Below are positions 53,213-63,577 of a stretch of 64,000 nt of DNA, one piece after another. The notes beneath the pieces were generated by a model. It did no database searches, was not told the DNA's origin, and worked only from the letters and a program-made list of their open reading frames with translations. The number at the start of each line of letters is the position of its first letter. The stretch's first letter is position 1. The position numbers and the translations under genes were made by a program. Source of the DNA: Mariniphaga sp041684965 (GTDB taxonomy: Bacteria; Bacteroidota; Bacteroidia; Bacteroidales; Prolixibacteraceae); NCBI GenBank assembly GCA_041684965.1, contig JAWLGR010000013.1, forward strand, positions 80,264 to 144,263. The letters are read 5' to 3'.

Positions 53213-56200
53213 TCAGAATTTAACCAGTGTAGTTGTTGTCACTTTTATCTGTCCGTTTTTGTCTGTTAATCTAAGAGTAATATTATAAATTCCCGGAACC
53301 AGATGGGCCCCGTTAAAGCGGGTAATGTGTTCGCCTGCCGGTTGCTGTTCGTTTTTTAGGATGCTTATCCTGGTTCCGGTCAGTCCTGTTAGCTCCAGGT
53401 TAACCTGCCCGGTTTCAGGAAGAGAATATCTGATAGTAGAAATAGCGTCAAAAGGATTGGGATAACATTCCAGGTTTAAATCTGCACTGCCGGTTATCTC
53501 TGTTCCTGTAACGGTTTCCTTCATCGACAAGCCGTCAACAATCAGGGAGGCATTATCCATTGCAATCATATTTTCATCTGCCAGTTCGTTTAGCGGGTCA
53601 GGCACCAGTTGCAGATAGACAGGCTTATCTGTATTCTCCCCAATCATTTTCAGGCGCAGTGTGAATATGGGTTCACCGGCTTCCATCGCAATTGGATTCA
53701 CCGAGTTCCAGCCAATAATCAGCATGTTGTTCATTACATTGTATCCTGCAGCCTGGTGTTGGTTATCTTTCAGAAACACTTCCAGCACCTGCAACCGGTC
53801 AGTCGGAAAATCAAATATCAGGGAAATAGCTCCTACCTGCATGGCTGAGACGGCACGAACCGGAAGTTCAATTGTTCCATCTGCATCGGCAAATAAAGTG
53901 TCTCCCCTTATCAGCGTAACAGAGCTTTCGTCTGTCCGTGCTGATTTAAGCAACAGCGACTTCATGGAGCCGGCAGCCGGGACATTGCTGCGGTCAAAAT
54001 CTCCGCTTACCAACCCGTAGAAATGTTGAATTGCACCTTCTGATTCTGCCGGAATTTCTACCTGCAACACATTTTCCGTCTGAGGTTGTGTTGAAACAGG
54101 ATCGTCTGCTTTCCAGAATTCCCAGGGTTTGTCAAATTCAACCTCCGTGCCAAGTGTAAGGAAATAATTCTGAATTATTCCTGCATCTCCTGCATCAACA
54201 TAATCGTCTTCATTTACATTTCCTGCCAGGAAACGTATCTTTTCGATTGTGGGCCATATATATTCTGATTGCGCTATACTCCAGGAATTCACCTGGCCTG
54301 CATCTGTGGAATTGATGCTGCGCATTGGCTTATCGGTAAAAATTGTTACATTGTATGTGCCCGGGCTAAGACTGGCAAACGAATAGTGGCCGTCGATATT
54401 CGTTTTGGTTGTTGCAACAACATCCCCGGTTTCAGGTTCCAAAAAAGTAACCGTTGCATCATCAAGCGGTGTGCCCGTTTTATTGTAATATTTTAAGGTT
54501 CCGGATACATCAACTCCCGTGACCGTTACAGTATAGGAACACCCGCTTACATTGACTGCAGCATCGGCTGCATTCCAGGTTACTGTGGTTGTACCCATGT
54601 TAAAGGCAATGCCATCCAGGCTTGTACCTGTACCGCTGGTTGCTCCGGACAATGTATAAGATAGATTCTCCACTGAACAATTATCTGTTGCTGATGCATC
54701 CCACTCTTCTCCGCTGTGCACATAAGTAGCTGAACTGTTCTTTAAAACATCCAGGTTTCCACTTACAGGACAGTCAATTACCGGTGCTTCATTGTCAATT
54801 ACTGTAACATCAAATGTGCAGGAAACAGTTTTGAAGTCATTGACGGCCGTTGCAGTTACCGTTTCAGTTCCCACAGGGAAGAAATGGCCCGGTTCAATTG
54901 GAGTGCCATCATCCAGGGTATAGGTAATAACCGGTGCAGGACTGCCGCTGGCTGTGGCTTCAAAAGATACCACTGCACCGCATACACCGGGATCATTGTT
55001 TACTTCAATGTCAGCCGGACAAGTAATAACCGATGCAGAACTCAGATTCAGCATTACTTCAATTTCCTCAGAAATACAACCGTTCACATCGGTTACGGAT
55101 CCGCTGAACCTGTAACTTCCTGCAGGATAATCGCCATTAATGCGCAGGTTTCCTTCCGCATTGCTGTATTGATACTGCAGGCCATCGATGAGTTTGTAGT
55201 CAGTGCCATCGAAGCGGATATAAAACATAGGCTCCAGTCCGCTGATTATATCCATCATTACAGCTTGCCATCCATCGGCGGCACCGGCATTTACTCCCTG
55301 AGCATCCCAGTATTCATAGAATCCCGCTGGTACTGAAGTTACATCAAGATAGAATGCATTCTTTTCAAAATCACTACTTAACTCTGATGAAACGGTTAAT
55401 GCTTCAATGGCAAAGTAATGAAATTCTTCTGCCGGGTCAGCACACATATAGTATCCGGAAGAAAGAGTGCCGGTTGCAGCTGCCCATGTGCTTTCATCGG
55501 TTGATGTCTGAATGCTGACCTCAATAACTTCCGGAAGCGGATTGACAGTTAAATGAATATAATCTTCAGAATACGTATAATATTCTCCGTCAAGCAGTGC
55601 AACGGCCTCAATGGTTACTTCATTGTCCGTCATCAGGCCTGTATTGCTGATTTCAAAAGCCCATAAGTCCGCTCCGGAATGCCCCTGCAACGGACTGGGA
55701 TCTGTGTCAACCAGGGTTGACAACATTATTTCAGATGCATTGGCTGGAAGTGTATAACTTCCATTTATACTGCTGTTGTAATTCCATTCAATAATTGTTC
55801 CTTCAGGGAATTCATTTGTTACGGTTATTTTAGCATCCGCCCTGATTGCAGTATTCAGATTGCTGATAGCAGGATATCCGATTTCGGCTGTAAACTGCAA
55901 AGGATCTGTGCCACAAACTGCAACGGATTCTGTCACTACAAGTGTTGCATCGGCAAATGTTACATTAAACGATTCAGTATCCAGAACAATTACACATCCA
56001 TTTAAATCAGTATAGGCCAAAGTTTCAAATGTTACGGGCAAGTTAACCGGAGAAGTGAATCCGTCGATATAAAATTCCCAGCTTACCGTCTGGCTGCTGT
56101 AATTTATTAATGATGACGCTGCTGTTTCAAGTATTTCACTCAACAGCACTTCGTTTTTTTCTCCAATATCAAAAGGAGATGAAAGTACAGAAATGTCATT

Positions 56201-58204
56201 ACACGTTACTTTATAAATACGGGCTCCTGCAGGGAAGTATCCTGTACCGTTATAACTTAGTCTTGCATTGGTCAGTATCTTAGTGGAAATGCCCTGAGCT
56301 TCAAGATCGGGATAAGTAACAGAAACAGGAATGATAACCGGAGTTGCGGTAACAGTGCTGACATCTGCTATTGGTTTTACATCCGTTCCGGAAACAATCA
56401 ATTGCTTCACTGATCCGTCAATGTAATAAGCTTCTGTCGGTACATCACAGAAAGCTTCTGTTTCAAATCCTGTTTCATCAAAAGCACTCATAAAACTGTA
56501 GCTGCACCATGAATCATCCGGCGAATCGATCCATTCCAATTCTGTATTTCCACCGATGTAATCAAATTTCAACCTGAGTAGTTCAGCATTATCCGGCAGT
56601 GTTGGTAAATTTTCATCTGAGAATTTAGAAATGGTTATCAGTCGAAAATCTTCGTATGCGATATCACTTACCTGAATGGCATCGGTATCTTCTTCACCAA
56701 ATGCTATGTCTCCGTTTTCAAAGTCCTGATAGATCATGACATTGGGGTCGTATTTCAATCGAAGTGATATGTCACGTACTTCGCGGAATAATTCTACTGT
56801 GACGGGCACTTCAACTGTAGTATTCGGACAGGCAAAAATTGCAGGTGCGGTGGTAACCGGGCCAAAGTAAACTCTGGCCGCACCGGTTGCATCGTTCAAA
56901 TCGCCGCTGCCATCGGTAACGGTACCTTTAAGGCTGTATGTGGTGTTTTCTGTTGGAAAAACTGTAATTACATGCTGAGGATCGGAGGTTTCCGGCACTG
57001 TGAAGTCGTTAACCCCATCTGTCCATGTAAATGTCCAGGGTGCCTCTCCGGTTAAATTTACGACCAGGTCAGCACTGCCTCCGGTACAAACAGATTGAGT
57101 GCCGGTAAGCCTGGCAGTTGGAAGCCCTCCAAGGGTTTCATCCACATCTATTTCCGTGCTGCAGGTGGCGGTACATCCGTTATCATCTTCTACTGTTAAT
57201 GACAAGGTGAAAGAACCGTTTTCTGCTCCGGCCCTCACAGTTACTGTCTGATCATTATTGTTGCCTGAAATTGTAGCACCCGTAACCGACCATGAATAAA
57301 GCAACATCCCGTCCGGGGCTGAAAACGTTAATTCTGATGACGGTCTTACCGGACCCTCTCTTCCTGAAATGGTGCATTCTGGCGGTTGAAAAAGGGTGAT
57401 ATCGGTTGTGGCAGCAACTTCATCAAAAAATGAATAGGATACTACATAATCGCCCGGCAGACTGTTTGTCAAATCAATGCTTCCCGTTGACGGATCGATT
57501 ACCAACCCGGGGGAAGAAGAAAATGTACCTCCTGACTGGCCTTCAAATTCTACCTCTGCAGTACCCTCTCCGGTGCAGAAGCTGCTATTTTCATAACTTA
57601 TGGTTGCTATTGGCAATTGGGATGAAGTTGTGTAACCACTGACTGAAAAGTCATATAATCTCAAATAGGAGGTTGTGCTTACCTTAAAGGTAAAATATAT
57701 TCTTATATACACTGTTTTGCCTTCCTTTACTAAAATAACATCAGGAAAGGTCGTCGTAATTATGTTGCTCGGACTATCAAATCCGGGTTCAAATTGTTTA
57801 AATGTTGGAATTTCTGTTGAAGTCGAATGCCACATTATTAACTGAGCCGGAGTGTCCAGATTGTCAATCACATTATGAGTTAAAGACACATGATTGATGA
57901 AAAGATGTAGATTGGGTCCGGGAGTTATTTCGAATTGTATATAACTGTCAGGGCCATACATGTCTTTTGAATCCGGGCGTACGATATATGCCTTTAGGGC
58001 ATCTTTGTATTCGAATAAGTCAATTTTAGGACCTTTAACGGGTCCGGTTGCTGTAATGTTATCAGTGGTGATTAATACATCGTCTTCTGAGAAAGGCCAT
58101 TGAGCTGATGCAACATCCTGCGCTTTCAATGTGGTGCCCAGGATTAAGAAGGCTGCTGTTGCCAAAAAATAATTTCTAATGTGTTTTGTTACGTGAAGTT
58201 TCAT
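53213..58204 (-). CDS. Very large T9SS multidomain surface protein with cohesin- and dockerin-like modules
   Basis: Of 1663 residues, signal peptide in the first 29 (ending TLKAQ). Approximate order: N-terminal beta domain (about 35-210), Ig/PKD-like domain (280-355), a cohesin-like domain (448-595), Ig-like repeats (600-1050), HYR domains (1058-1225, VTVIDNEAPVIDCP), a Cna-B/SdrD-type beta domain (about 1245-1290), a dockerin-like segment (1291-1350) with repeats INSTDAGQVNSW and VNEDDYVDAGDAGIIQNY, a second cohesin-like domain (1433-1560) and a sorting domain from about 1580 (LECYPNPFDAISTIRY). It is exported by T9SS. Cohesin and dockerin modules in one chain could allow self-assembly (inference). 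Confidence 0.86.
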   Translation of the reverse strand: MKLHVTKHIRNYFLATAAFLILGTTLKAQDVASAQWPFSEDDVLITTDNITATGPVKGPKIDLFEYKDALKAYIVRPDSKDMYGPDSYIQFEITPGPNLHLFINHVSLTHNVIDNLDTPAQLIMWHSTSTEIPTFKQFEPGFDSPSNIITTTFPDVILVKEGKTVYIRIYFTFKVSTTSYLRLYDFSVSGYTTSSQLPIATISYENSSFCTGEGTAEVEFEGQSGGTFSSSPGLVIDPSTGSIDLTNSLPGDYVVSYSFFDEVAATTDITLFQPPECTISGREGPVRPSSELTFSAPDGMLLYSWSVTGATISGNNNDQTVTVRAGAENGSFTLSLTVEDDNGCTATCSTEIDVDETLGGLPTARLTGTQSVCTGGSADLVVNLTGEAPWTFTWTDGVNDFTVPETSDPQHVITVFPTENTTYSLKGTVTDGSGDLNDATGAARVYFGPVTTAPAIFACPNTTVEVPVTVELFREVRDISLRLKYDPNVMIYQDFENGDIAFGEEDTDAIQVSDIAYEDFRLITISKFSDENLPTLPDNAELLRLKFDYIGGNTELEWIDSPDDSWCSYSFMSAFDETGFETEAFCDVPTEAYYIDGSVKQLIVSGTDVKPIADVSTVTATPVIIPVSVTYPDLEAQGISTKILTNARLSYNGTGYFPAGARIYKVTCNDISVLSSPFDIGEKNEVLLSEILETAASSLINYSSQTVSWEFYIDGFTSPVNLPVTFETLAYTDLNGCVIVLDTESFNVTFADATLVVTESVAVCGTDPLQFTAEIGYPAISNLNTAIRADAKITVTNEFPEGTIIEWNYNSSINGSYTLPANASEIMLSTLVDTDPSPLQGHSGADLWAFEISNTGLMTDNEVTIEAVALLDGEYYTYSEDYIHLTVNPLPEVIEVSIQTSTDESTWAAATGTLSSGYYMCADPAEEFHYFAIEALTVSSELSSDFEKNAFYLDVTSVPAGFYEYWDAQGVNAGAADGWQAVMMDIISGLEPMFYIRFDGTDYKLIDGLQYQYSNAEGNLRINGDYPAGSYRFSGSVTDVNGCISEEIEVMLNLSSASVITCPADIEVNNDPGVCGAVVSFEATASGSPAPVITYTLDDGTPIEPGHFFPVGTETVTATAVNDFKTVSCTFDVTVIDNEAPVIDCPVSGNLDVLKNSSATYVHSGEEWDASATDNCSVENLSYTLSGATSGTGTSLDGIAFNMGTTTVTWNAADAAVNVSGCSYTVTVTGVDVSGTLKYYNKTGTPLDDATVTFLEPETGDVVATTKTNIDGHYSFASLSPGTYNVTIFTDKPMRSINSTDAGQVNSWSIAQSEYIWPTIEKIRFLAGNVNEDDYVDAGDAGIIQNYFLTLGTEVEFDKPWEFWKADDPVSTQPQTENVLQVEIPAESEGAIQHFYGLVSGDFDRSNVPAAGSMKSLLLKSARTDESSVTLIRGDTLFADADGTIELPVRAVSAMQVGAISLIFDFPTDRLQVLEVFLKDNQHQAAGYNVMNNMLIIGWNSVNPIAMEAGEPIFTLRLKMIGENTDKPVYLQLVPDPLNELADENMIAMDNASLIVDGLSMKETVTGTEITGSADLNLECYPNPFDAISTIRYSLPETGQVNLELTGLTGTRISILKNEQQPAGEHITRFNGAHLVPGIYNITLRLTDKNGQIKVTTTTLVKF

Positions 58205-58922
58205 AATTATATTTTTTAATTCATAATTATGATTTATGGAAGGTTTATTTCAAAATAGAATGCGCCCGGGGTTGTTTAGGCTTAATGATAAAAGTCAGCT
58301 GGTATCCATGGTTTTAAAGTTTAAAGTTAACAGTTGCAGAAACGGGTAGTTTCTTCCAATAGCGTTTACAGGAAGAATTCCGGGAAAAAATACCGGAGAG
58401 ATTCTATCAATAAATTAGCTTCCTAATGAATGATATGGGCAGAGTCCTGGATGACATTTGAGTCATCAGGAATTCAGGAACAAAAGTTCAGAACATTTTT
58501 AATATTAAACAATGAAAATATGTCCCAATTATGGAATATGGGTTTCAATAGAAGAAAAAAAATAGTTTATTGTATTAATTTTCTGAAAGTTTAGTTGTAT
58601 TATTTTTTTTTTGCAATCATGCCAGTTCTTCTTATGCTATTTTTTTTATTTACCTATGTTTGGTTATTTTTTTATTTAACAGTGAAGTTATTTTATCGGA
58701 CAGAACTCGTTTGTCAGTATTTATACAAAGAATAAATTCTCTTTTCACTCTTGTATAGCCTGTGTCAATAATTACCATAAATAGCCTGGTTGAAAATTAG
58801 GTGCATATTTTATCTGATTTTGAATTCATCTTTAATAACACTTCTGCAGATCAGTTCATAAAACAATTTATTTTAAACTGGGTTGTATTGATATTAAAAA
58901 CAAATACAATTAATATTAAAAC
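58205..58922. other. 718-bp divergent intergenic region
   Basis: AT-rich DNA between the leftward giant T9SS gene and the rightward rhodanese gene; both promoters should be here. A long T run near 58600 is notable. No gene, RNA or large repeat was recognised. Confidence 0.5.
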
Positions 58923-59411
58923 ATGGATTACAATAGAAGTTTTAACAAATTATTGGCAGTTATAGTGGTGTTTGTTGTATTTGCATCGTACCAGGCAGAC
59001 GGGCAGAATAACAAAAAACTGACTATTTACGAAACTCCTGAACAGATGGTAGCTGCTGCTAAAGAAGTAATTACGGAAATTCCGGTTGAAGCATTTAAAA
59101 ATACTTACACACGCGATGATATTGTCATTATTGATGTCCGTACAGCAGCAGAACACAATGAAGGTGCCGTTCCCGGAGCAGTTAATATACCACGCGGGGT
59201 TCTTGAATTTAGAATAGGCCAGGAAGAAACATGGGAACCCGCCGGTAAAAATCCTCCACAAAAGGACGATCGCATTATTGTATACTGCGGCACCGGAGCA
59301 CGCGGTGCCCTGTCCGCAAAAGCCCTGATGCAGCTGGGTTATAAAAATGTAAAATCGGTTAAAGGTGGCTGGGGGGCCTGGCATGAAGCCTATCCTGAAA
59401 TAAAAGAATAA
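58923..59411 (+). CDS. Exported single-domain rhodanese
   Basis: Of 162 residues with a signal peptide in the first 28 (ending QADGQ). Residues 60-155 are a rhodanese domain: IIDVRTAAEHNEGAVPGAVNIP, then the active-site loop C122-GTGARG and the closing KSVKGGWGAW. The loop has the six-residue length typical of sulfurtransferases, with Cys122 as the persulfide carrier. Because it is exported, it may act on periplasmic sulfur compounds. No sulfur-oxidation gene is adjacent, so the role is open. Confidence 0.9.
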   Translation: MDYNRSFNKLLAVIVVFVVFASYQADGQNNKKLTIYETPEQMVAAAKEVITEIPVEAFKNTYTRDDIVIIDVRTAAEHNEGAVPGAVNIPRGVLEFRIGQEETWEPAGKNPPQKDDRIIVYCGTGARGALSAKALMQLGYKNVKSVKGGWGAWHEAYPEIKE

Positions 59412-59961
59412 CTTCAGGAAAGTTTGTGAGATTTGGTCTTATTAGGATACCAATTTTCTCTGCTTCTCCAGCACCCTGAACAGTGACCCGCCGGGTGCAG
59501 TGCTTTTTATACTGTGCTTTATCCGGAAGCTGCAGAAAGATAAACGACTTTACAGCTCACCGTCAATTTACCTTATTAGTCAAAAGACTTTATTCTCTCT
59601 TATAAAAAACAACCCCGACTCTGTTTATATGCTCAATTAAATCAGGGTTCTCAATTTTATGAAACAATGATAAAATATTTTATGAGGTAGAAGAAGGTCA
59701 TCAAGGTAATTTTCTTGTTTTCAGCATTGGGATACCTAAAAATTATTGTGGATAATTTAATTGAGTTCTGCCTGTTCCTCATCCATTTGGAATAGCCTGG
59801 ATTTTGTATGTTTTGAATCAGGAAATGTATATTTAACGGATCATTATACATCTAATTATTTGAAAGTAACACAGGTTAAAGGATTTTTTTTGTAATTTTA
59901 ATAAAATAAGTTTTTACAAAAAACGAAAAAGAAATTACCCGGAAAAACTAACATCTGAATA
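59412..59961. other. 550-bp intergenic region
   Basis: It follows the rhodanese gene and contains its probable terminator at 59471-59508, then AT-rich DNA before the LytTR gene. A minus-strand open frame at 59657-59851 looks non-coding. Confidence 0.5.
59471..59508 (+). terminator. Possible terminator of the rhodanese gene
   Basis: GCACCC and GGGTGC form a 6-bp stem over a 16-base loop, followed a few bases later by five T. The loop is long and the call is tentative. Confidence 0.4.
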
Positions 59962-60720
59962 ATGATTTATCTAAAAATTAAAAGCATCATTCTGGATAAC
60001 GATAATCTATCGGGAATGAAACTTTTAAGCCTAATTGTGAAAAATTGTCCTGAAATAGAAATACTTGAAAACTGCAAAACTATTGATACAGCCTATAAAT
60101 CCATTACAGTTAATAAACCTCATTTAGTTTTCATTGATGTAAAGGAAAAAGAAGATATTGGATTTGAACTGCTTAAAATGTTTGATATCATTGATTTTAA
60201 AATTATTTTTATTTCCCACAGCCCTGATTATGCCCTGGAAGCATTTCATTTTGCCGCAACTGATTACCTCATAAAACCGATTAAGAAAGTAGAGCTTGTT
60301 AAAGCAGTGAATAAAGTTCATTGTAAATTAATGCTTGAAAATTTTTATGAAAATACTCAAGTTTCAGACAACAGACATGAAGTTTTGAATCAACCTTCCA
60401 ACAATCTGATAATTTATCACCGTAAAGGATTTGATGTTATAAAATTATCAGACATCATTTATTGCGAAGCCAGTACCTATTGCACCAACTTTTACATTTC
60501 AGGGGGGAAAATCATTTGCAGTGCAAAAAATCTGAAATTCTATGAAGAATTGCTTCCCTCCGATCAGTTTATGCGGGTTCACCATTCTTTCATTGTGAAT
60601 ATTCATCATGTTGCAGGTTACAGCAATCATGAGGAAATATTTCTTTCAGAAAATTTACGTTGCTCATTGAGTGGATCTCATAAACATGCTTTTCTGCATC
60701 TCTTCAGGAAACCTGAATAA
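59962..60720 (+). CDS. LytTR-family response regulator
   Basis: Of 252 residues. Receiver domain 6-115 has acidic residues Asp12 and Asp14, the phospho-acceptor candidate Asp59 (LVFIDVKEK), Ser85 and Lys105 (LIKPIKK). The LytTR DNA-binding domain covers about 145-250 (LIIYHRKGFDVIKLSDIIYCEA, FMRVHHSFIVNIHH). It would bind promoters as a dimer after phosphorylation by a histidine kinase. No kinase gene lies in the window, so it is an orphan here. The genes on its right are T9SS-related surface proteins transcribed in the same direction and are possible targets (inference). Confidence 0.9.
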   Translation: MIYLKIKSIILDNDNLSGMKLLSLIVKNCPEIEILENCKTIDTAYKSITVNKPHLVFIDVKEKEDIGFELLKMFDIIDFKIIFISHSPDYALEAFHFAATDYLIKPIKKVELVKAVNKVHCKLMLENFYENTQVSDNRHEVLNQPSNNLIIYHRKGFDVIKLSDIIYCEASTYCTNFYISGGKIICSAKNLKFYEELLPSDQFMRVHHSFIVNIHHVAGYSNHEEIFLSENLRCSLSGSHKHAFLHLFRKPE

Positions 60721-60924
60721 GTTAATTCACCCGAAACCTTTTTTTGGAATAATTGTGATTTATTCTGAATAATCTGCCTGCCACCGGTTTTTTGAAGGTA
60801 TCGTTCCCGGTTATCATATAACTAACCGTGAATATAGTTTAACCCGACCTGTTTATTGGATTGGTAGCATCCGTATTTCATTAATGGCTATTTTAATGCA
60901 GCATAAAACAACCTTTCAAAATCA

Positions 60925-61428
60925 ATGGGTATGAAAAAGCATTTAACCCTGATTTTATTATTCGTTTGGTATTTTCAGGCTTATTCCCAATCAAATGATT
61001 ACGATGTAATTCCAACGTCAGGTAATTATTTTACTTCCGCTGATTATTCTTTAAGCTGGACGCTGGGCGAATGTATAACGGAAACCTTCCAAGCAACTGA
61101 AATTATCTTAACCCAGGGATTTCAGCAAAGTATGTTTCTCATTACATCTTTGGAAGAATTCACCGGGGAAGGTTTTTCAGTTAAAGTTTATCCAAATCCG
61201 TTTACTGATTTGATAAACATAGTTGCTGAATACACCGCCGTGCCTGATAATTCCATCCGGATTGAACTGTTTGATGCCCAGGGGAGAGTATTGCTTGTTA
61301 ATAAGTACAGCAGCAACAGAATACAAATTGATATGTCGGGTTACCCCGGGAGTGTTTATCTGTTAAGGGTGATGAATACAAAAAACCAGATTCAACAGAG
61401 TTTTAAAATCCAAAAATTAACCAATTAA
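60925..61428 (+). CDS. T9SS-exported small surface protein
   Basis: Of 167 residues with a signal peptide (LTLILLFVWYFQAYSQ). A short middle region (NYFTSADYSLSWTLGE, LTQGFQQ) is shared by many Bacteroidota surface proteins with poorly known roles. Residues about 88-165 are a type A sorting domain beginning VKVYPNPFTDLINI. The alternative start is Met3. The stop is 11 bp before the next gene, so the two are co-transcribed. Confidence 0.85.
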   Translation: MGMKKHLTLILLFVWYFQAYSQSNDYDVIPTSGNYFTSADYSLSWTLGECITETFQATEIILTQGFQQSMFLITSLEEFTGEGFSVKVYPNPFTDLINIVAEYTAVPDNSIRIELFDAQGRVLLVNKYSSNRIQIDMSGYPGSVYLLRVMNTKNQIQQSFKIQKLTN

Positions 61429-61439
61429 AAATAGTCATC

Positions 61440-63353
61440 ATGAAAACCATTTTTTTACTTCTTCTGCTGTTTGTATTTGGTTTACACCTGCTTTTTGCCC
61501 AGGCACCGGAAATGATAAAATACCAGACGGTTGTAAGAAACAGTTCCGGGGAGGTGATAAAAAACCAAAACGTTGGATTCCGGATATCCATCCTGCAATC
61601 CAGTTCAGATGGTGTTGCTGTTTACAGTGAAACACATTCCAAAATGTCCAATGAATTTGGACTTGTTAATCTGGAGATTGGGAATGGTACTGTTGTATCC
61701 GGTTTATTTTCATTAATTGACTGGGGAAATGATAATTACTTTATAAAAATAGAATTTGACGGGAGCAACAGCGGCTCTTATGTTGAAATGGGAACCAGTC
61801 AGTTGCTTTCGGTGCCTTATGCATTGTATGCAAATAAAGCCGGTAACGGTTTTAGTGGCAGTTGGCTCGATTTAACCGATAAACCAAATTTTGCTGCCAT
61901 TGCAACATCAGGTAGTTTTACTGATTTATTGGATAAACCAAATTTTGTAACAACTTCAACTGCGCTACAAACCGGGGATGTCTTATTTTATAACGGAACT
62001 GCCTGGCAGGTCCTGCAAAAAGGTATCAATGGCCAAACTTTGCGGCTTGATAACGGCATGCCCAATTGGGGAGAACCCGGTTATGCTTTACCAATGGTGA
62101 CGACAAGCGCCGTTACTGATGTTTTGCAAACTGGTGCCAAATCTGGAGGAAACATTGTTGCAACCGGATTTAGTAATATAACTGTCCGTGGTATTTGTTG
62201 GGGTACTAATCAAAATCCAACTACTACTGATAGTAAAACCAATGATGGCTCTGGCATTGGAACTTTTAACAGTACTTTGACAAACCTTGTTTCAAATACA
62301 ACATATTATGTGCGGGCGTATGCAACCAATAGTGCAGGAACTGCTTATGGAAATCAGGTTACATTTAAAACCATTCTGAATGTTGTTTTCCCAACTGTAA
62401 CCACTGCTGCAGCAACCAATATAACTGCAAATGCAGCAACATCGGGCGGAAATGTTACAGCAACCGGTGGTGGTGAAGTAACAGCTCGTGGTGTGTGTTG
62501 GAGTGACCACCAAAATCCTACAATTTCTGACAGCAAAACTAACGACGGTACTGATACTGGTGAATTCCGGAGTCAAATAGATGGACTTATACCTGGCACT
62601 TATTATGTAAGAGCTTATGCAACTAACAGCGCCGGAACTGGTTATGGCAATATGGTCACATTAACCACCGAAAAAACATTACCCGTTTTAACGACAAAAA
62701 ACATTACCGATATTTCTGCGATGGGTGCCGTTTCCGGAGGTTCTATTTCTTCTTCAGGTGGTGGAACAATCTCAGCCCGGGGAATTTGTTGGAGCGATAC
62801 CCCAAATCCAACCATAACCAATGAAAAAACAACAAGTACAGCTACGTCTGCTTCTTTTAGCGCTGCCATAACAAAAGCCAGCCCTAGCACAATCTACTAT
62901 TTAAAAGCTTATGCAACTAACGAAATAGGTACCGGGTATGGTGAACAAAAAACCTTCACAACTTCAGATGCTGCCTATTATCAGAGCTTTGAAGCAGGAA
63001 TGATGCCATTAAATTGGACTGGCACATGGTCGGTTTCAAATGAAAATGCCTTCGATGGAAGCTATTCTCTAAAATCGTTAACTGGGCAGTCATGTGATGC
63101 GTTATTTACAATTTCACTTTCAACTGCAGGTCAAATTAGTTTCAAATATCTGCTAAATACAACTCAGTATAGCCCATCTCCATCGTTAGATTTTTATATT
63201 GATGATATAAAAATCGCCAACTTCCCAATGGATGCATCTGGTTGGCGTCAAGCTCTTTTTCCCGTCACTCCTGGTACGCGTACCTTTAAATGGCATTTAA
63301 ACGGAATTTATCAGTATAAATGCTATTTGGATCAAATAACCATTACCAAATAA
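61440..63353 (+). CDS. Surface protein with three Ig/fibronectin-like repeats and a jelly-roll domain
   Basis: Of 637 residues with a signal peptide (LLFVFGLHLLFAQ). Residues 22-140 are an N-terminal domain (MIKYQTVVRNSSGEVI) found at the start of many secreted Bacteroidota proteins, followed by two WLDLTDKPNF/LLDKPNF motifs. Three repeats of about 95 residues follow (220-500), each with GGxxxxxG, RGICW and YYVRAYATN. The C-terminal 130 residues are a jelly-roll-like domain (YYQSFEAGMMPLNWTGTW) like MAM or carbohydrate-binding folds. No sorting domain is present, unlike its neighbour. The function is probably adhesion or binding. Confidence 0.83.
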   Translation: MKTIFLLLLLFVFGLHLLFAQAPEMIKYQTVVRNSSGEVIKNQNVGFRISILQSSSDGVAVYSETHSKMSNEFGLVNLEIGNGTVVSGLFSLIDWGNDNYFIKIEFDGSNSGSYVEMGTSQLLSVPYALYANKAGNGFSGSWLDLTDKPNFAAIATSGSFTDLLDKPNFVTTSTALQTGDVLFYNGTAWQVLQKGINGQTLRLDNGMPNWGEPGYALPMVTTSAVTDVLQTGAKSGGNIVATGFSNITVRGICWGTNQNPTTTDSKTNDGSGIGTFNSTLTNLVSNTTYYVRAYATNSAGTAYGNQVTFKTILNVVFPTVTTAAATNITANAATSGGNVTATGGGEVTARGVCWSDHQNPTISDSKTNDGTDTGEFRSQIDGLIPGTYYVRAYATNSAGTGYGNMVTLTTEKTLPVLTTKNITDISAMGAVSGGSISSSGGGTISARGICWSDTPNPTITNEKTTSTATSASFSAAITKASPSTIYYLKAYATNEIGTGYGEQKTFTTSDAAYYQSFEAGMMPLNWTGTWSVSNENAFDGSYSLKSLTGQSCDALFTISLSTAGQISFKYLLNTTQYSPSPSLDFYIDDIKIANFPMDASGWRQALFPVTPGTRTFKWHLNGIYQYKCYLDQITITK

Positions 63354-63577
63354 AGTTAAGTAAAGTTTTCCCGGTGGATGGAGAAGCCTGCCGGAAAACA
63401 AACATTTAATTGGGTGCATGGGAATTTTAAAGGTGCATTGATAGATTTTATAGTAATGCCTAAATAGGGGAAGGCGAATTATAAGAAAGGCTATTTCTAA
63501 CAGCTTTTTTGATATAGAAGGCAATTACCTGAAAAACAGAAAAATAACTTCAGAAGAATAAACTAAACATCAAAATC

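Noticed and set aside
59657..59851. A minus-strand open frame of 64 codons
   Set aside because: Its composition is that of AT-rich non-coding DNA, with no start context or family features.
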